Under the pieces are notes generated by a model that saw only the letters and a list, made by a program, of their open reading frames with translations, had not been told where the DNA came from and did not search any database. A program made the position numbers and the translations under genes. A stretch of 30,928 nt of DNA from CAYYED01 sp964470785 (GTDB lineage: Bacteria > Patescibacteriota > Minisyncoccia > Minisyncoccales > PEYH01), in assembly GCA_964470785.1 (NCBI GenBank), contig CAYYED010000010.1:1-30928 (forward strand), written 5' to 3'. Numbering within the stretch: position 1 is the stretch's first letter; each line of letters opens with the position of its first letter. Below, in pieces: positions 7,345-16,138 of this stretch.

Positions 7345-7795
7345 ATAAGGCGACTATACTGATGGTGCTCCACTTGTTTCCATTTCGAACCCTGTAGAAT
7401 AGCAAAGCTGTCTACGGGGCAAGCACGGAAGCATGCCCCGTATAAAATTTGAGAATATTTTGAGGTTTCTGCAAGGCGACTATACTGGAGGTGCTCCACC
7501 CGTTTCCATTCCGAACACGGAAGTGAAATCCTTCAAGGCCGATGGTAGTCCGCAAGGGCGAGAGTAGGTAGTTGCCTTACAGAGATCTTAAATTTTTGTA
7601 CGGGGTGAAACCGTAAACCACATAGGGTTTACGGTCCCGAACTCTATGTAGTTCGGGATCCATCAAGTCCGACTGGCTCCGTTAGAAATTCTGTAACTCC
7701 AACTTCGGAAGAAATATCTATCGTTGAGATTTCTGTTATGGAAATTTCTAACGGGGTGAATAGTCCGAAAGGGCGAGAGTAGGTAGTTGCCTTAT
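7345..7795 (+). rRNA. rrf: Outer 5S rRNA gene split into five pieces by four hairpin insertions
   Basis: Five segments align in order with the intact 5S at 7471-7580: 7345-7389 (AAGGCGACTATACTG...TTTCGAA), 7424-7431 (CACGGAAG), 7606-7610 (TGAAA), 7658-7672 (ATCCATCAAGTCCGA) and 7761-7795 (TAGTCCG...TTGCCTTAT). Together they make about 108 nt, a full 5S. The gaps are 7390-7423, 7432-7605, 7611-7657 and 7673-7760, and each holds a hairpin (CCCTGTAGA/TCTACGGGG; CCCCGTATAAAATTT/AAATTTTTGTACGGGG; ACCGTAAACC/GGTTTACGGT plus CCCGAACT/AGTTCGGG; CCGTTAGAAATT/AATTTCTAACGG). The termini form a 20-bp stem (7335-7354 with 7786-7805; one mismatch). Whether the pieces make a working fragmented 5S is unknown. 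Confidence 0.8.
7471..7580 (+). rRNA. rrf: 5S ribosomal RNA (intact inner copy)
   Basis: 110 nt with the normal 5S landmarks: GGTGCTCCACCCGTTTCCATTCCGAACACGG-type loop (7491-7520), CCGATGGTAGT and GGCGAGAGTAGG. Ends GCAAGGCGAC and GTTGCCTTAC pair. A further processing stem encloses it (7436-7450 with 7590-7605). The whole unit is the second insertion within the outer 5S gene. Confidence 0.95.
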
Positions 7796-7817
7796 AAAGC
7801 CCTTGACCTTGAAAGCA

Positions 7818-7852
7818 AAAATTTCCTGCAAGCTATTGCAGGATTTTTGTTA
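7818..7852 (+). terminator. Terminator of the rRNA unit
   Basis: CCTGCAA (7825-7831) and TTGCAGG (7836-7842) with a 4-nt loop, extended by AAAAAT/ATTTTT, then TTTTTGTTATTT. It follows the outer 5S processing stem directly. Confidence 0.85.
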
Positions 7853-7907
7853 TTTAGAATCTATAGAAGATGAAACACATTAACGATATCACATTAACAC
7901 AAATAAG

Positions 7908-8060
7908 CGCTGATAAAATATCTGCGTAAATCAGCGTCAGGCGGCTTCCTCAAACCAAAGCATTTCCACCAACCTTCCAGCCGCCCTGCGAACGAAGTGA
8001 GCAGATCAGCGTAAACCTGCGGGGAGTGGAGTGTTGGCAATGCGCCCATTCGGTACAAAA
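7908..8060. repeat. Spacer repeat with GCTGATAAAATATCTGCG
   Basis: CGCTGATAAAATATCTGCG (7908 on) is followed by an insert and then by GCGGGGAGTG-A-TGTT--CAATG (about 8019-8042). The same ordered pair of blocks occurs at 21066-21165 with a different middle segment. AAATCAGCG after the first block is a partial inverted copy of CGCTGATAAA. Confidence 0.65.
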
Positions 8061-8107
8061 ACTCTTTTAAGCCGCTTGTTTTAATGTTATAATATAAATA
8101 AACGCGT

Positions 8108-8211
8108 ACAAAAGCACAAATTACAGGAACCGGCTTCAAAAACACAAAATACAAACTTCTCAAAACCCAAAACACAAACAAGATTGGGCTTTCGGTTCCT
8201 GTGCTTTTGGC
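8108..8211. repeat. Long inverted repeat upstream of mreC
   Basis: CAAAAGCAC plus AGGAACCG (8108-8131, with a 7-nt interruption) is complementary to CGGTTCCTGTGCTTTTG (8194-8211). The loop is an A/C-rich tract (about 8134-8180) almost without G. A structured leader of mreC or a small hairpin element are both possible. Confidence 0.55.
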
Positions 8212-8291
8212 CTTTATTTGGCATAGCTCACTGACTGCGGTCGGACTAGAGTGCTTTGCGCATGCCTGCGCTTTGTATTTTTAAACAACTT

Positions 8292-9086
8292 ATGAATTTT
8301 TTTAAAACAAATAAAAAATACATTATTGTTCTTTTAGTTATTCTATTGTTATTTATAATCTGGCAAACCCCGGTGCGTTCCTTTTTTTATTCTTTAACCC
8401 GGCCCATTGGAGAATGGCTTTGGCAAAAAGGGGAACATAGTTCCGGATTTCTTTTTGGCTGGTGGCATTTCGGCCAAATTAGCAGAGAAAACGAACAACT
8501 AAAAGAGGAAAATTTTGCTCTTTTGTCTAAACTAACAGATTTTTACGGATTGCAGGAAGAAAATGAAAAATTAAGAAAAGCGATGGATTTAGAGCTAAAA
8601 CAAGAATATCAATTTATAGAAATAAAGGTTTTTTCTCAAAAAAACGGGAAAGAAGAAGAAACTTATTTAATTAATAAGGGACAAGAAGACGGAATAACAA
8701 AAGGGATGCCTGTGATTAATTTTGAGAAGATGTTGGTAGGCAGGATAAGCGAAGTTTACAAAAATTCTTCAGAAATGCGGCTTATTAGCCATCCGAGCCT
8801 AAAGTTTAGCGCAAGGATTCAAGGGGCCGATATTATGGGGTTGGCTCAAGGGAGCGGAGAAAAACAACTGGGACTCGGCTTAATTCCTAAAGAAAAAAAA
8901 CTTGAAGAAGGGCAAATTCTGATTACAGACGGTTTAGAGGGCGGTTTTCCTGCCGGATTACTGGTGGGGAGGGTAAGGGATATTAAAAGGACCGATTTGG
9001 AGGCCTTTCAAGAAGCAACAGTAATACCATTCTTCACCTTAAAAGATCTTAGCTCTCTTTTGGTTATTATCAATATCAGAGAATGA
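8292..9086 (+). CDS. mreC: MreC, rod-shape-determining scaffold protein
   Basis: 264 aa from ATG 8292; an upstream TTG would add 12 unsupported residues. A short cytoplasmic N-terminus precedes one TM helix (about 8-26). A coiled coil (about 58-95, QISRENEQLKEENFALLSKL) and the double-beta-barrel domain follow, with the family-typical VINFEKMLVGRISEVYKNSSEMRLISHP and EGGFPAGLLVGRV. MreC dimerises outside the membrane and links PBP2 to the elongation machinery. The mreD start overlaps its stop by 4 nt and mrdA follows, so this is the usual mre cluster, although mreB and rodA are not in the window. Confidence 0.93.
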   Translation: MNFFKTNKKYIIVLLVILLLFIIWQTPVRSFFYSLTRPIGEWLWQKGEHSSGFLFGWWHFGQISRENEQLKEENFALLSKLTDFYGLQEENEKLRKAMDLELKQEYQFIEIKVFSQKNGKEEETYLINKGQEDGITKGMPVINFEKMLVGRISEVYKNSSEMRLISHPSLKFSARIQGADIMGLAQGSGEKQLGLGLIPKEKKLEEGQILITDGLEGGFPAGLLVGRVRDIKRTDLEAFQEATVIPFFTLKDLSSLLVIINIRE

Positions 9087-9562
9087 AAAAAATTCCTATC
9101 ATATTATTAACAATTTTTTTTCTCCTTTTAATCCAAAAAAGTTTTTTGCCGCATTTTAGTTTTCAGGGAGCCGTTTTTAATTTAGTGCTGATTTTTGTTT
9201 TTTTTATTGCTTTTTTTGAAAGCCGCGACAGCAAGGCAGGGATTGCTGCCGCTCTTGCCGGAGGAGCGGGATTAGATATTTTTTCGCTATATTTTTTTGG
9301 AGTTTTTATTCTATTAATGGCAGGGACATTAGTATTAATAAAAATATTAAAACCCTTTTTTGAGAGGGATCGCGTTTTAAGCTTTATCTTGCTTTGGGGA
9401 GCGGTACTTGTCTTTTATTATTCAATATTAGCCATAGCAAGCTATCCTCATAGTTTGAGCTTTACTCTTTTTGGCTTTTTCTCCACCCTTTTATTTGGCT
9501 TATTGGCTTATTTATTAAGGATTTGCATTTATGTTCCTTTCAAGAAGAGAATTAAACAATAA
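9083..9562 (+). CDS. mreD: MreD, rod-shape-determining membrane protein
   Basis: 159 aa, almost entirely hydrophobic, with five or six predicted TM segments, as in MreD (usually about 160 aa). The sequence ESRDSKAGIAAALAGGAGLDIFSLYFFGVFIL matches the conserved 'G-x-G-x-x-x-D-x-x-x' region of the family. It overlaps mreC by ATGA and overlaps the start of mrdA by 32 nt. It probably works with MreC and PBP2 in lateral wall growth. The family is fast-evolving, so position between mreC and mrdA is a major part of the evidence. Confidence 0.88.
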   Translation: MKKIPIILLTIFFLLLIQKSFLPHFSFQGAVFNLVLIFVFFIAFFESRDSKAGIAAALAGGAGLDIFSLYFFGVFILLMAGTLVLIKILKPFFERDRVLSFILLWGAVLVFYYSILAIASYPHSLSFTLFGFFSTLLFGLLAYLLRICIYVPFKKRIKQ

Positions 9563-11447
9563 AAAAATAGCCCGGAAGGGGAAAGAACTGGAGCCGGAGG
9601 AGGTCTTTTGGGATGCTTTTATAGGCAGAAAGAAAGAGAATGTTTTTAAGAGAAAATTGGAAGTGCCGCTAACCCCGGCAGCTATTTTCGGATTGCAGAT
9701 TTTTTTCATTTTGCTGGCGTTTTTTGTGATGGCTAAAACATACCGGCTTCAAATAGTAGAGCATGAGAAATATTTGGCTTTAGCAGAACGGAATAAATTT
9801 GTTGTTCAGTCCTTGCATTCCCAGAGGGGGGTGGTGTATGATAAAAATTTCAATCAAATTGTTATTAATAAACCCGGATTTGATCTGGTTTTTCAGAGAA
9901 ATAATTATCCCGAAGACCAAAAAGAGAGAGAAAAAATCCTTAAAAGAATTGCCTGGATATTAGACAATGACCAATTTGCGTTGGAAGAAAAGATTTCACA
10001 AACAGAAGCGCAAGAATTATATATCGCCGAAAACCTTGATTATCGGCAATTAATATTATTAGAGTCCAATGCCGAAGAATTAAAAGGATTTTTTGTCCGG
10101 GACTCCGGCATCAGGGAATATGTAGATGGTCCAATCTTTTCTCATATTTTGGGTTATTACAGAAAGACCGGGCCGGGAGCGGGTTTAGAGCTTTATTATG
10201 ATGAACAATTAAATCCGAAATTAGGCAAGACCGTAGGAGAAAGAGATGTTTACGGCAATGTTCTTACCAAAAAAACCGTATCTTTGCCCGAGCCGGGAAA
10301 CAGTTTGGTTCTTTATTTAGACGCAGACCTGCAAAGAAATCTTTACCAAATTATGGAGGAAGAAATGGGAAAAGCAGGAGTAGAAAAAGGAATTGCCGTG
10401 GCCATGGACCCAAATACCGGAGGAGTGTTGGCAATGGTAAGTTTTCCAACTTATGATAATAATCTTTTTTCTTACGGCATTAGCCAAGAAGATTGGGAGC
10501 GGCTTTCTACCGACCAAAACCATCCTCTTCTTAATAGAGTAATTAGCGGAAGATATTTTACCGGTTCGGTGATAAAGCCGCTTATAGGATCAGCTGCTCT
10601 TCAAGAAGGCGTTATTAACGAAGACACTACGGTAAATTGCAAAGGGGAGCTTGTGGTAGAGAATCCTTGGTTTGAGGAGCAGCCATTTTATTATCGGGAC
10701 TGGGCGGTTCATGGTATTACTAACATCAGAAAAGCTCTTGCCCAATCATGTAATGTTTTTTTCTATACCGTAGGTGGCGGTTATGAAAAGTTTAAAGGAT
10801 TAGGAGCGGACAAAATAAAAGAATATTTAGAATTTTTTGGATGGAATAATAAGCTTGGCATAGATTTGAGCGGAGAAGTGGCCGGCTTTATTCCCGACAG
10901 AGAATGGAAAAAGAACACTTTTTCTGCTCCTGATGATATTTGGGGGCCGGGAGATACTTACTATCTCTCCATAGGCCAGGGATATCTTACTGCTACTCCT
11001 TTAGAGGTTAATTCTTCCATTGCTGCTATTGTTAATGGCGGAATTTTATATAAGCCCAGAATAGTGCAGAAAATTATAGACGCAAATAAGGAAGTGGTGG
11101 AGGAATTTATGCCGGAGATAATTAGGCAAGGGTTTATTGACCGGGAGAATCTGGAAATTATCCGTTTAGGAATGAAAGATGGGGTAGAATACGGTTCATC
11201 CGTGGCTTTAAAAAACTTGCCGGTTTCCGCGGGCGCCAAAACCGGAACAGCAGAAATTGGAAAAAAAGACCATTATCACAACTGGATTAGCGTTTTTGCG
11301 CCTTACGAAGAACCGGAAATCGTTGTTACTATAATGGTAGAAGATGTAGAGGGTTTGAGAGTAGCAGTAATTCCTACGGTTCGAAGAACCCTAGAGTGGT
11401 ATTTTGGGGGGAGGAATTCGATTATAGAAACCGAGACAGAGGAATAA
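9531..11447 (+). CDS. mrdA: Penicillin-binding protein 2, elongation transpeptidase
   Basis: 638 aa. A cytoplasmic tail and one TM helix (about 55-75) are followed by the class B PBP dimerisation domain (SQRGVVYDKNFNQIVIN; SHILGYYRKTGPGAGLELYYDEQL) and the transpeptidase domain. Catalytic motifs are intact: SVIK (S346, K349), SCN (S406-N408) and KTGT (K570-T573). It cross-links peptidoglycan during elongation and is the target of beta-lactams. Length is typical of PBP2. The ATG at 9531 lies inside mreD; a later start would still keep the TM helix, so the exact N-terminus is uncertain. Neighbours mreC and mreD confirm the elongation role rather than division. Confidence 0.93.
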   Translation: MFLSRRELNNKKIARKGKELEPEEVFWDAFIGRKKENVFKRKLEVPLTPAAIFGLQIFFILLAFFVMAKTYRLQIVEHEKYLALAERNKFVVQSLHSQRGVVYDKNFNQIVINKPGFDLVFQRNNYPEDQKEREKILKRIAWILDNDQFALEEKISQTEAQELYIAENLDYRQLILLESNAEELKGFFVRDSGIREYVDGPIFSHILGYYRKTGPGAGLELYYDEQLNPKLGKTVGERDVYGNVLTKKTVSLPEPGNSLVLYLDADLQRNLYQIMEEEMGKAGVEKGIAVAMDPNTGGVLAMVSFPTYDNNLFSYGISQEDWERLSTDQNHPLLNRVISGRYFTGSVIKPLIGSAALQEGVINEDTTVNCKGELVVENPWFEEQPFYYRDWAVHGITNIRKALAQSCNVFFYTVGGGYEKFKGLGADKIKEYLEFFGWNNKLGIDLSGEVAGFIPDREWKKNTFSAPDDIWGPGDTYYLSIGQGYLTATPLEVNSSIAAIVNGGILYKPRIVQKIIDANKEVVEEFMPEIIRQGFIDRENLEIIRLGMKDGVEYGSSVALKNLPVSAGAKTGTAEIGKKDHYHNWISVFAPYEEPEIVVTIMVEDVEGLRVAVIPTVRRTLEWYFGGRNSIIETETEE

Positions 11448-11481
11448 GTTTAGTTTTTAAATCCCTAAAAAATTTAGTATT

Positions 11482-11510
11482 TTGTTTGCTTTTTGTCGAG
11501 TTTTTATATA
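11482..11510 (+). promoter_or_regulatory. Candidate promoter of lysS
   Basis: TTGTTT (11482-11487), 17 nt, TATATA (11505-11510). A transcript would start around 11517, about 6 nt before the lysS ATG, so lysS may be leaderless. No Shine-Dalgarno precedes the ATG. Confidence 0.45.
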
Positions 11511-11522
11511 AAATCAACCAAT

Positions 11523-12986
11523 ATGGCAGGACTAAATGAAATTAAAAAAGTAAGATTAGCAAAGCTCAAGTCATTAAAGGATATGGGAGCTGATGTCTAT
11601 CCGCTTAAGACCAAAAGAACTTACTCTATAAGAGATGTTTTAGATAATTTTGCCTCTTTTCAGGAGTCCCAAGAACAAATAGTGCTGGCAGGAAGGTTGC
11701 GCTCAATAAGAACTCATGGAGGAGCGACTTTTGCCGATATTGCAGGCGGTTCCGGCAGAATTCAGCTTTTTTGCAAAAAGGACCGCTTAGGACCAAAGGG
11801 CTATAAGTATTTTTTAGACCTTTTTGATGTTGGGGACTTTATAGAGGCAAAGGGCGAGGCATTTGAGACCAAAAGAAAAGAGAAATCTTTGCTTTTAGAT
11901 GATTTTAAGATTTTAACAAAATCAATTTTGCCTTTGCCCGAGAAATGGCACGGATTAAAAGATAAAGAAGAAAGATTTCGCAAAAGATATCTTGATTTGC
12001 TTTTTAATAAGGATGTTAAGAAAAAATTTATTTTACGCCACCAAATTGTTCAGGAGATAAGGGAATTTTTAATAAAACAGGATTTTATTGAGGTGGAAAC
12101 ACCCATTCTTCAGCCCATATACGGCGGAGCTAAAGCAAAACCATTCAAGACCCGGCTCAACGCGCTGGATATGGATGTCTATTTAAGAATTGCCCCGGAG
12201 CTTTATCTTAAAGAACTTTTGGTTGGCGGGTTTGAGAAGGTCTTTGAAATTGGCAGAGTGTTTAGAAACGAGGGGATAGACAAACACCATAATCCGGATT
12301 TTACCTCTTTAGAGTTTTATTGGGCTTATGCTGATTATAAGGATACGATGAAGCTTTGCGAAAAAATGTTTAATTCAGTTCTTCAAAATGTTTTTGGCGC
12401 TGATGAGATTGAATATAACGGCAAAAAAATAAATTTTAAGCCCCCTTGGAAAAGAATGGACTTTTATCAATTTTTACAAACAGAGACAGGTATTGATTTA
12501 ACCGAAATTCACCCCGAAGCGCTTAAAAAAGAAGCAGAGAAAATGGGTATTGAAATAGAAAAAGGGGAGGGGCTGTCAGAAATCGCTGATAAAATCTATA
12601 AGAAGAAATGCCGTGACAAAATTTGGGAGCCAACATTTATTATTCACCATCCTTACGGCGCTTTTCCGCTGGCAAAATCGCTTCCTAAAGAGCCAAAAAA
12701 ATTAGCCAATTTTCAACTGGTAGCCGCCGGCTGGGAATTAGTTAATGCTTTTTCAGAACTTAATGATTCCTTAGAACAAAGAAAAAGATTTAAAGAACAG
12801 GAAGAAATGTATAAGCAAGGATATGCAGAGGCACAGAGGATAGATGAGAATTTTTTAGAGGCATTGGAATATGGCATGCCGCCGGCCGCGGGTTTTGGCA
12901 TGGGCATAGACCGCCTTGTTGCTTTGCTTACCGATTCGCATACCTTGAGAGAAGTGATTTTATTTCCGCTTATGCGACCCAAATAA
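11523..12986 (+). CDS. lysS: Lysyl-tRNA synthetase, class II
   Basis: 487 aa from ATG 11523 (an upstream in-frame TTG at 11493 overlaps the likely promoter and is not preferred). The N-terminal OB-fold anticodon-binding domain (about 50-140) contains VLAGRLRSIRTHGGATFADIAG. The class II core has motif 2 FEIGRVFRNEGIDKHHNPDF (R248) and motif 3 GFGMGIDRL (G457-R464). The IAPELYLKELLVGG and GGAKAKPF stretches are LysRS-typical. It charges tRNA-Lys with lysine in the cytoplasm. The length is slightly below the E. coli enzyme (505 aa). A hairpin repeat separates it from serS. Confidence 0.96.
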   Translation: MAGLNEIKKVRLAKLKSLKDMGADVYPLKTKRTYSIRDVLDNFASFQESQEQIVLAGRLRSIRTHGGATFADIAGGSGRIQLFCKKDRLGPKGYKYFLDLFDVGDFIEAKGEAFETKRKEKSLLLDDFKILTKSILPLPEKWHGLKDKEERFRKRYLDLLFNKDVKKKFILRHQIVQEIREFLIKQDFIEVETPILQPIYGGAKAKPFKTRLNALDMDVYLRIAPELYLKELLVGGFEKVFEIGRVFRNEGIDKHHNPDFTSLEFYWAYADYKDTMKLCEKMFNSVLQNVFGADEIEYNGKKINFKPPWKRMDFYQFLQTETGIDLTEIHPEALKKEAEKMGIEIEKGEGLSEIADKIYKKKCRDKIWEPTFIIHHPYGAFPLAKSLPKEPKKLANFQLVAAGWELVNAFSELNDSLEQRKRFKEQEEMYKQGYAEAQRIDENFLEALEYGMPPAAGFGMGIDRLVALLTDSHTLREVILFPLMRPK

Positions 12987-12987
12987 A

Positions 12988-13147
12988 ATTTTCAATTTTC
13001 AATTTTCAATTTTCCCGCCTGCAACGCTTTGCGTAGCAATGCGGGCAGGCAATCAATTTTCAATTTTTAAATTTTTAATTGAAAATTAGTAAATTGAAAA
13101 ATTATTAAATTCATTAGTAAATTGTAAATTAGTAAATTGAAAATTAT
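12988..13147. repeat. AT-rich hairpin repeat with GC core, between lysS and serS
   Basis: TTTTCAATTTTCAATTTTC arms on the left are mirrored by AAATTGAAAAATT / TTGAAAATT on the right. The middle is CCCGCCTGCAACGCTTTGCG...GCGGGCAGGC (13015-13050). An almost identical element lies at 22975-23135, one base different in the core (GTAGC versus GTAGT). The arms also resemble the filler of 23S insertions A and G. Confidence 0.8.
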
Positions 13148-13159
13148 TCGCATTATTTT

Positions 13160-14410
13160 ATGCTTGACATCAAATTTATTCGTGAAAATCCAGAGACAGT
13201 TAAGCAAGCCCTTGCAAAAAGAGGAGCAGATATTGATATTGAAAGAGTTTTAGTGCTGGACAAACATAAAAGAGAGCTGATTCAGGAAGTGGAGAGTATT
13301 CGGGCAGAGAAAAATAGGATTTCTCAAGGAGCTGCTCCTTCGCCGGAAGAAAGAGAAAAGGCCTCTCAAATTAAAAAAGAACTGAAAAACAAAGAAAAAG
13401 AACTTGATAAATCCATTAAAGAATTTGAATCCCTTTTTATGTTAATTCCTAATATTCCCTTGCCCGATGTTCCCCAAGGCCAGAGTGAAGAGGACAATGT
13501 TGTTGTAAAAAAATGGGGCAGGGTTCCAAAATTTGATTTTAAACCCAAAAACCATATGGCAATTGGCAAAGATCTGGATTTAATAGATATAGAAAGGGCG
13601 GCTAAGATTTCCGGTACTCGTTTTGGGATTTTAAAAAACGAGGCCGTGCTTCTGCAATTTGCTTTAATTAATTTTTGCTTTGATTTATTATTGCCGGAAG
13701 GTTTTGTGCCCTTACTGCCTCCGGCTCTAATAAAGCCTGAAAGCATGGAAGGAACCGGCCATATTGATACAGAAGAAGATCTGCAGGAGAGATACTATCT
13801 TAATAAAGAAGAATTATTTTTAATAGGCACGGCCGAGCAAAGCATTGGACCGCTCCATCAAGGGGAAGCATTTGAAGAAAAGGATTTGCCTAAAAGATAT
13901 CTTGCTTTTTCGCCTTGTTTTAGAGAAGAAGCAGGTTCTTATGGAAAAGACACCCGGGGTATTTTTCGCGTGCATCAGTTTGATAAGATAGAAATGTTTA
14001 GTTTCGTAAAACCGGAAGAGTCCTCGCAGGAACACCAATTTCTGCTTCAATTAACAGAAAAATTAATGCAGAAATTGGAACTTTCTTATCAGTTGGTTCA
14101 TCTTTGTGCCGGAGATATGGCCAGGCCTTCGGTAAGCACTTTTGACATAGAGACATGGTTTCCTTCAGAAGAAAAATACAGAGAAACGCAGTCCATTTCC
14201 AACTGTACCGATTTTCAAACAAGAAGAATGGAGATAAAATATAAAAGAGCTCAAGGAACTGAATTTGTCCATACCCTTAATGCAACGGCTCTTGCCATGG
14301 GCAGAACAATTATTGCCATTTTGGAAAATTATCAGCAAGAAGACGGAACCGTTGCAATGCCGAAAGCATTGAAAAAATATCTTAGCTTTCAGCAAATTCC
14401 TCAAAAATGA
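13160..14410 (+). CDS. serS: Seryl-tRNA synthetase
   Basis: 416 aa, typical length. The N-terminal tRNA-binding coiled coil (about 30-100) begins with the family hallmark MLDIKFIRENPE. The class II core has IGTAEQS (the TxE serine-binding loop), motif 2 FSPCFREEAGSYGKDTRGIF (R255) and motif 3 LNATALAMGRTIIAILENYQ. It charges tRNA-Ser (and makes Ser-tRNA-Sec where that exists). The gene starts at ATG 13160 with no visible Shine-Dalgarno, 12 nt after an AT-rich hairpin repeat. The hydrolase gene overlaps its stop by ATGA, so serS probably heads a four-gene operon reaching 17637. Confidence 0.96.
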   Translation: MLDIKFIRENPETVKQALAKRGADIDIERVLVLDKHKRELIQEVESIRAEKNRISQGAAPSPEEREKASQIKKELKNKEKELDKSIKEFESLFMLIPNIPLPDVPQGQSEEDNVVVKKWGRVPKFDFKPKNHMAIGKDLDLIDIERAAKISGTRFGILKNEAVLLQFALINFCFDLLLPEGFVPLLPPALIKPESMEGTGHIDTEEDLQERYYLNKEELFLIGTAEQSIGPLHQGEAFEEKDLPKRYLAFSPCFREEAGSYGKDTRGIFRVHQFDKIEMFSFVKPEESSQEHQFLLQLTEKLMQKLELSYQLVHLCAGDMARPSVSTFDIETWFPSEEKYRETQSISNCTDFQTRRMEIKYKRAQGTEFVHTLNATALAMGRTIIAILENYQQEDGTVAMPKALKKYLSFQQIPQK

Positions 14411-15150
14411 AAGAACAATTTTTACAAATTAATGGCTTAAAGGTGTTTACAAGGATTGCGGGCAAGGGCAAACCTTTTTTGATTTTGCACGGATGGGGAG
14501 CGGGACAGAGTTCTTGGAATAAAGTTCAAGACATTTTGGCGGAACATTTTCAGGTTATTGCCTTGGATTTGCCCGGATTCGGTAAAAGCCAAAACACTCC
14601 GAAAGGCTGGTACTTGCAAGATTATATTAATTTTTTGTTGGATTTTTTAAATTATTTAAAGGTAGAACAATTTTATCTTTTAGGGCATTCTTTTGGAGGG
14701 AGAATTGCCATAAAATTATCTGTTCAATTTTCTAAAAAAATAGAAAAAATGATATTAGTAGATGCGGCCGGCATTAAAGGAAGAAGGGATTTTATTATAA
14801 ATTCTGCCCAAAAAATCAGACATTTTTCCTTTTTGCCCGGCTATAATTTTTTAAGAAAAATTTTTTATAAATTTATCTTTAGAAATACAGAATATTTAGC
14901 AGAGCAGGGCAGCAAAAAAGAAACTCATCAAAAAGTGGTTGCCGAAGATCTCGCGCCTTTTTTGGAAAAAATCACTATTCCCACTCTGATTGTTTGGGGG
15001 AAAAAAGACAAAATTACACCCTTGAAAGGCGCTCGTTTAATGAAAGAAAAAATAAAAAATTCTTCTTTTGAACTGTTGCCCTGCCGCCATTCTCCGCATA
15101 GGGAGGCGCCGGAAGAATTAGTCCAAAAAATTCTGCAGTTTTTAAGATAA
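14407..15150 (+). CDS. Alpha/beta hydrolase
   Basis: 247 aa. It shows the fold's hallmarks in order: oxyanion-type ILHGWGAGQSSW (about 27-38), the DLPGFGKS loop, the nucleophile elbow GHSFGG (S95), an acid in WGKKDKITP and a C-terminal His in CRHSPHREAPEE. It has no signal peptide or TM helix, so it is cytoplasmic. Substrate cannot be told from sequence. The gene overlaps serS by 4 nt and is followed by a FemAB-like gene after 1 nt, so it is co-expressed with translation and wall genes. A lipase/esterase or C-C hydrolase of the MhpC type are the nearest general classes. Confidence 0.88.
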   Translation: MKEQFLQINGLKVFTRIAGKGKPFLILHGWGAGQSSWNKVQDILAEHFQVIALDLPGFGKSQNTPKGWYLQDYINFLLDFLNYLKVEQFYLLGHSFGGRIAIKLSVQFSKKIEKMILVDAAGIKGRRDFIINSAQKIRHFSFLPGYNFLRKIFYKFIFRNTEYLAEQGSKKETHQKVVAEDLAPFLEKITIPTLIVWGKKDKITPLKGARLMKEKIKNSSFELLPCRHSPHREAPEELVQKILQFLR

Positions 15151-15151
15151 A

Positions 15152-16138
15152 ATGCAAGCAACAATAATTACAGAAGACAATAAGCATTTTTGGAATCAAT
15201 TTTTAATTGAAAATTTTGGAAGTTTTTTGCAATCCTTTCAATGGGGCGAATTTCAGAAAAGTATGTCGAGAAAAATATGGAGAGTAGTTATTGAGGAAAG
15301 CGGAAAGCGGCTTGCCCAGGCATTAATTATTAAAGAAAGTTTTCCTCTAAAAATTAAGAATTGTTTCTATTTGCCGTTTGGGCCCTGTTTTCAAAACAAT
15401 CTTTCTAATCTTCAAAAACAAGAAGTATTAAAAATTTTTTTAGAAAAAATCTCTCAGATTGCAAAAACAGAAAATGCAATTTTTTTGCGGATTGAGCCAT
15501 TGGAAAAACTCTATTTTTCTAAAGAATTATTAATTAAAGATTTAAAAAAAAGAACTCAACCCCAGAAGACATTAATTATTGACTTGCAAAGACCGGAGCA
15601 AGAAATTTTAAAAAGATTTAATTCTAACACAAGGTATAATATTAGGTTGGCGCAAAGAAAAGGAGTAAGAGTTATTATAAAAGACGAATATGATCCTGTT
15701 TTTTATGAATTAATTCGAGACACGGCTCAAAAAAAACAATTTAAGCCATTTTCAGCGAACCACTATGAAAAACTTTTTCAAGTCTCCGGAAAGGATTTTA
15801 AGGTAAAAATGTTTTTGGCAGAATTTGAAGGCCGTATTATTAGTGCCTATATTCTAGTTTGTTTTGGAAGGAATGCTGTTTTCTTACACGGTGCCAATGA
15901 TTGGAATTACCGCCACTTAAAAGCATCTAATCTTTTAGAATGGGAAAAAATAAAATGGGCAAAGTCCAACAATTGTTTCTTTTGCGATTTGTGGGGAATT
16001 GATGAAAAAAGATGGCCCGGAATAACCGCTTTCAAAAAAGGTTTTAACGGAAGTGAACATACTTATCCCTTAGGAATAGAAATTGCCTTTCAACCGTTTT
16101 GGTACAGAGTATATAAAATTTTAAGTAAAATATTATGA
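15152..16138 (+). CDS. FemAB-like aminoacyltransferase (peptidoglycan bridge type), copy 1
   Basis: 328 aa with the two GNAT-like halves of FemABX proteins. The N-terminal half has FLQSFQWGEFQKSMSRKIWR and FYLPFGPCF; the second has NSNTRYNIRLAQRKGVRV, FLAEFEGRIISAYILV and FCDLWGIDEKRWPGITAFKKGF. Such enzymes transfer amino acids from aminoacyl-tRNA to the lipid II stem peptide on the cytoplasmic face of the membrane. Position behind serS (a source of Ser-tRNA) and before a MurF-like ligase fits a wall role. Which residue is added is unknown. A paralogue lies at 23209-24240 with the same block order. Confidence 0.85.
   Translation: MQATIITEDNKHFWNQFLIENFGSFLQSFQWGEFQKSMSRKIWRVVIEESGKRLAQALIIKESFPLKIKNCFYLPFGPCFQNNLSNLQKQEVLKIFLEKISQIAKTENAIFLRIEPLEKLYFSKELLIKDLKKRTQPQKTLIIDLQRPEQEILKRFNSNTRYNIRLAQRKGVRVIIKDEYDPVFYELIRDTAQKKQFKPFSANHYEKLFQVSGKDFKVKMFLAEFEGRIISAYILVCFGRNAVFLHGANDWNYRHLKASNLLEWEKIKWAKSNNCFFCDLWGIDEKRWPGITAFKKGFNGSEHTYPLGIEIAFQPFWYRVYKILSKIL

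Larger units (their letters stand above)
7856..8291. other. Spacer between rRNA and mreC, filled with repeats
   Basis: No gene is recognised. The first half (7908-8060) is a spacer repeat shared with 21066-21170. The second half has a possible TATAAT at 8088-8093 and a long inverted repeat at 8108-8211. An open frame runs upstream from the mreC ATG to TTG 8256, but it lacks support as coding. Confidence 0.6.
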
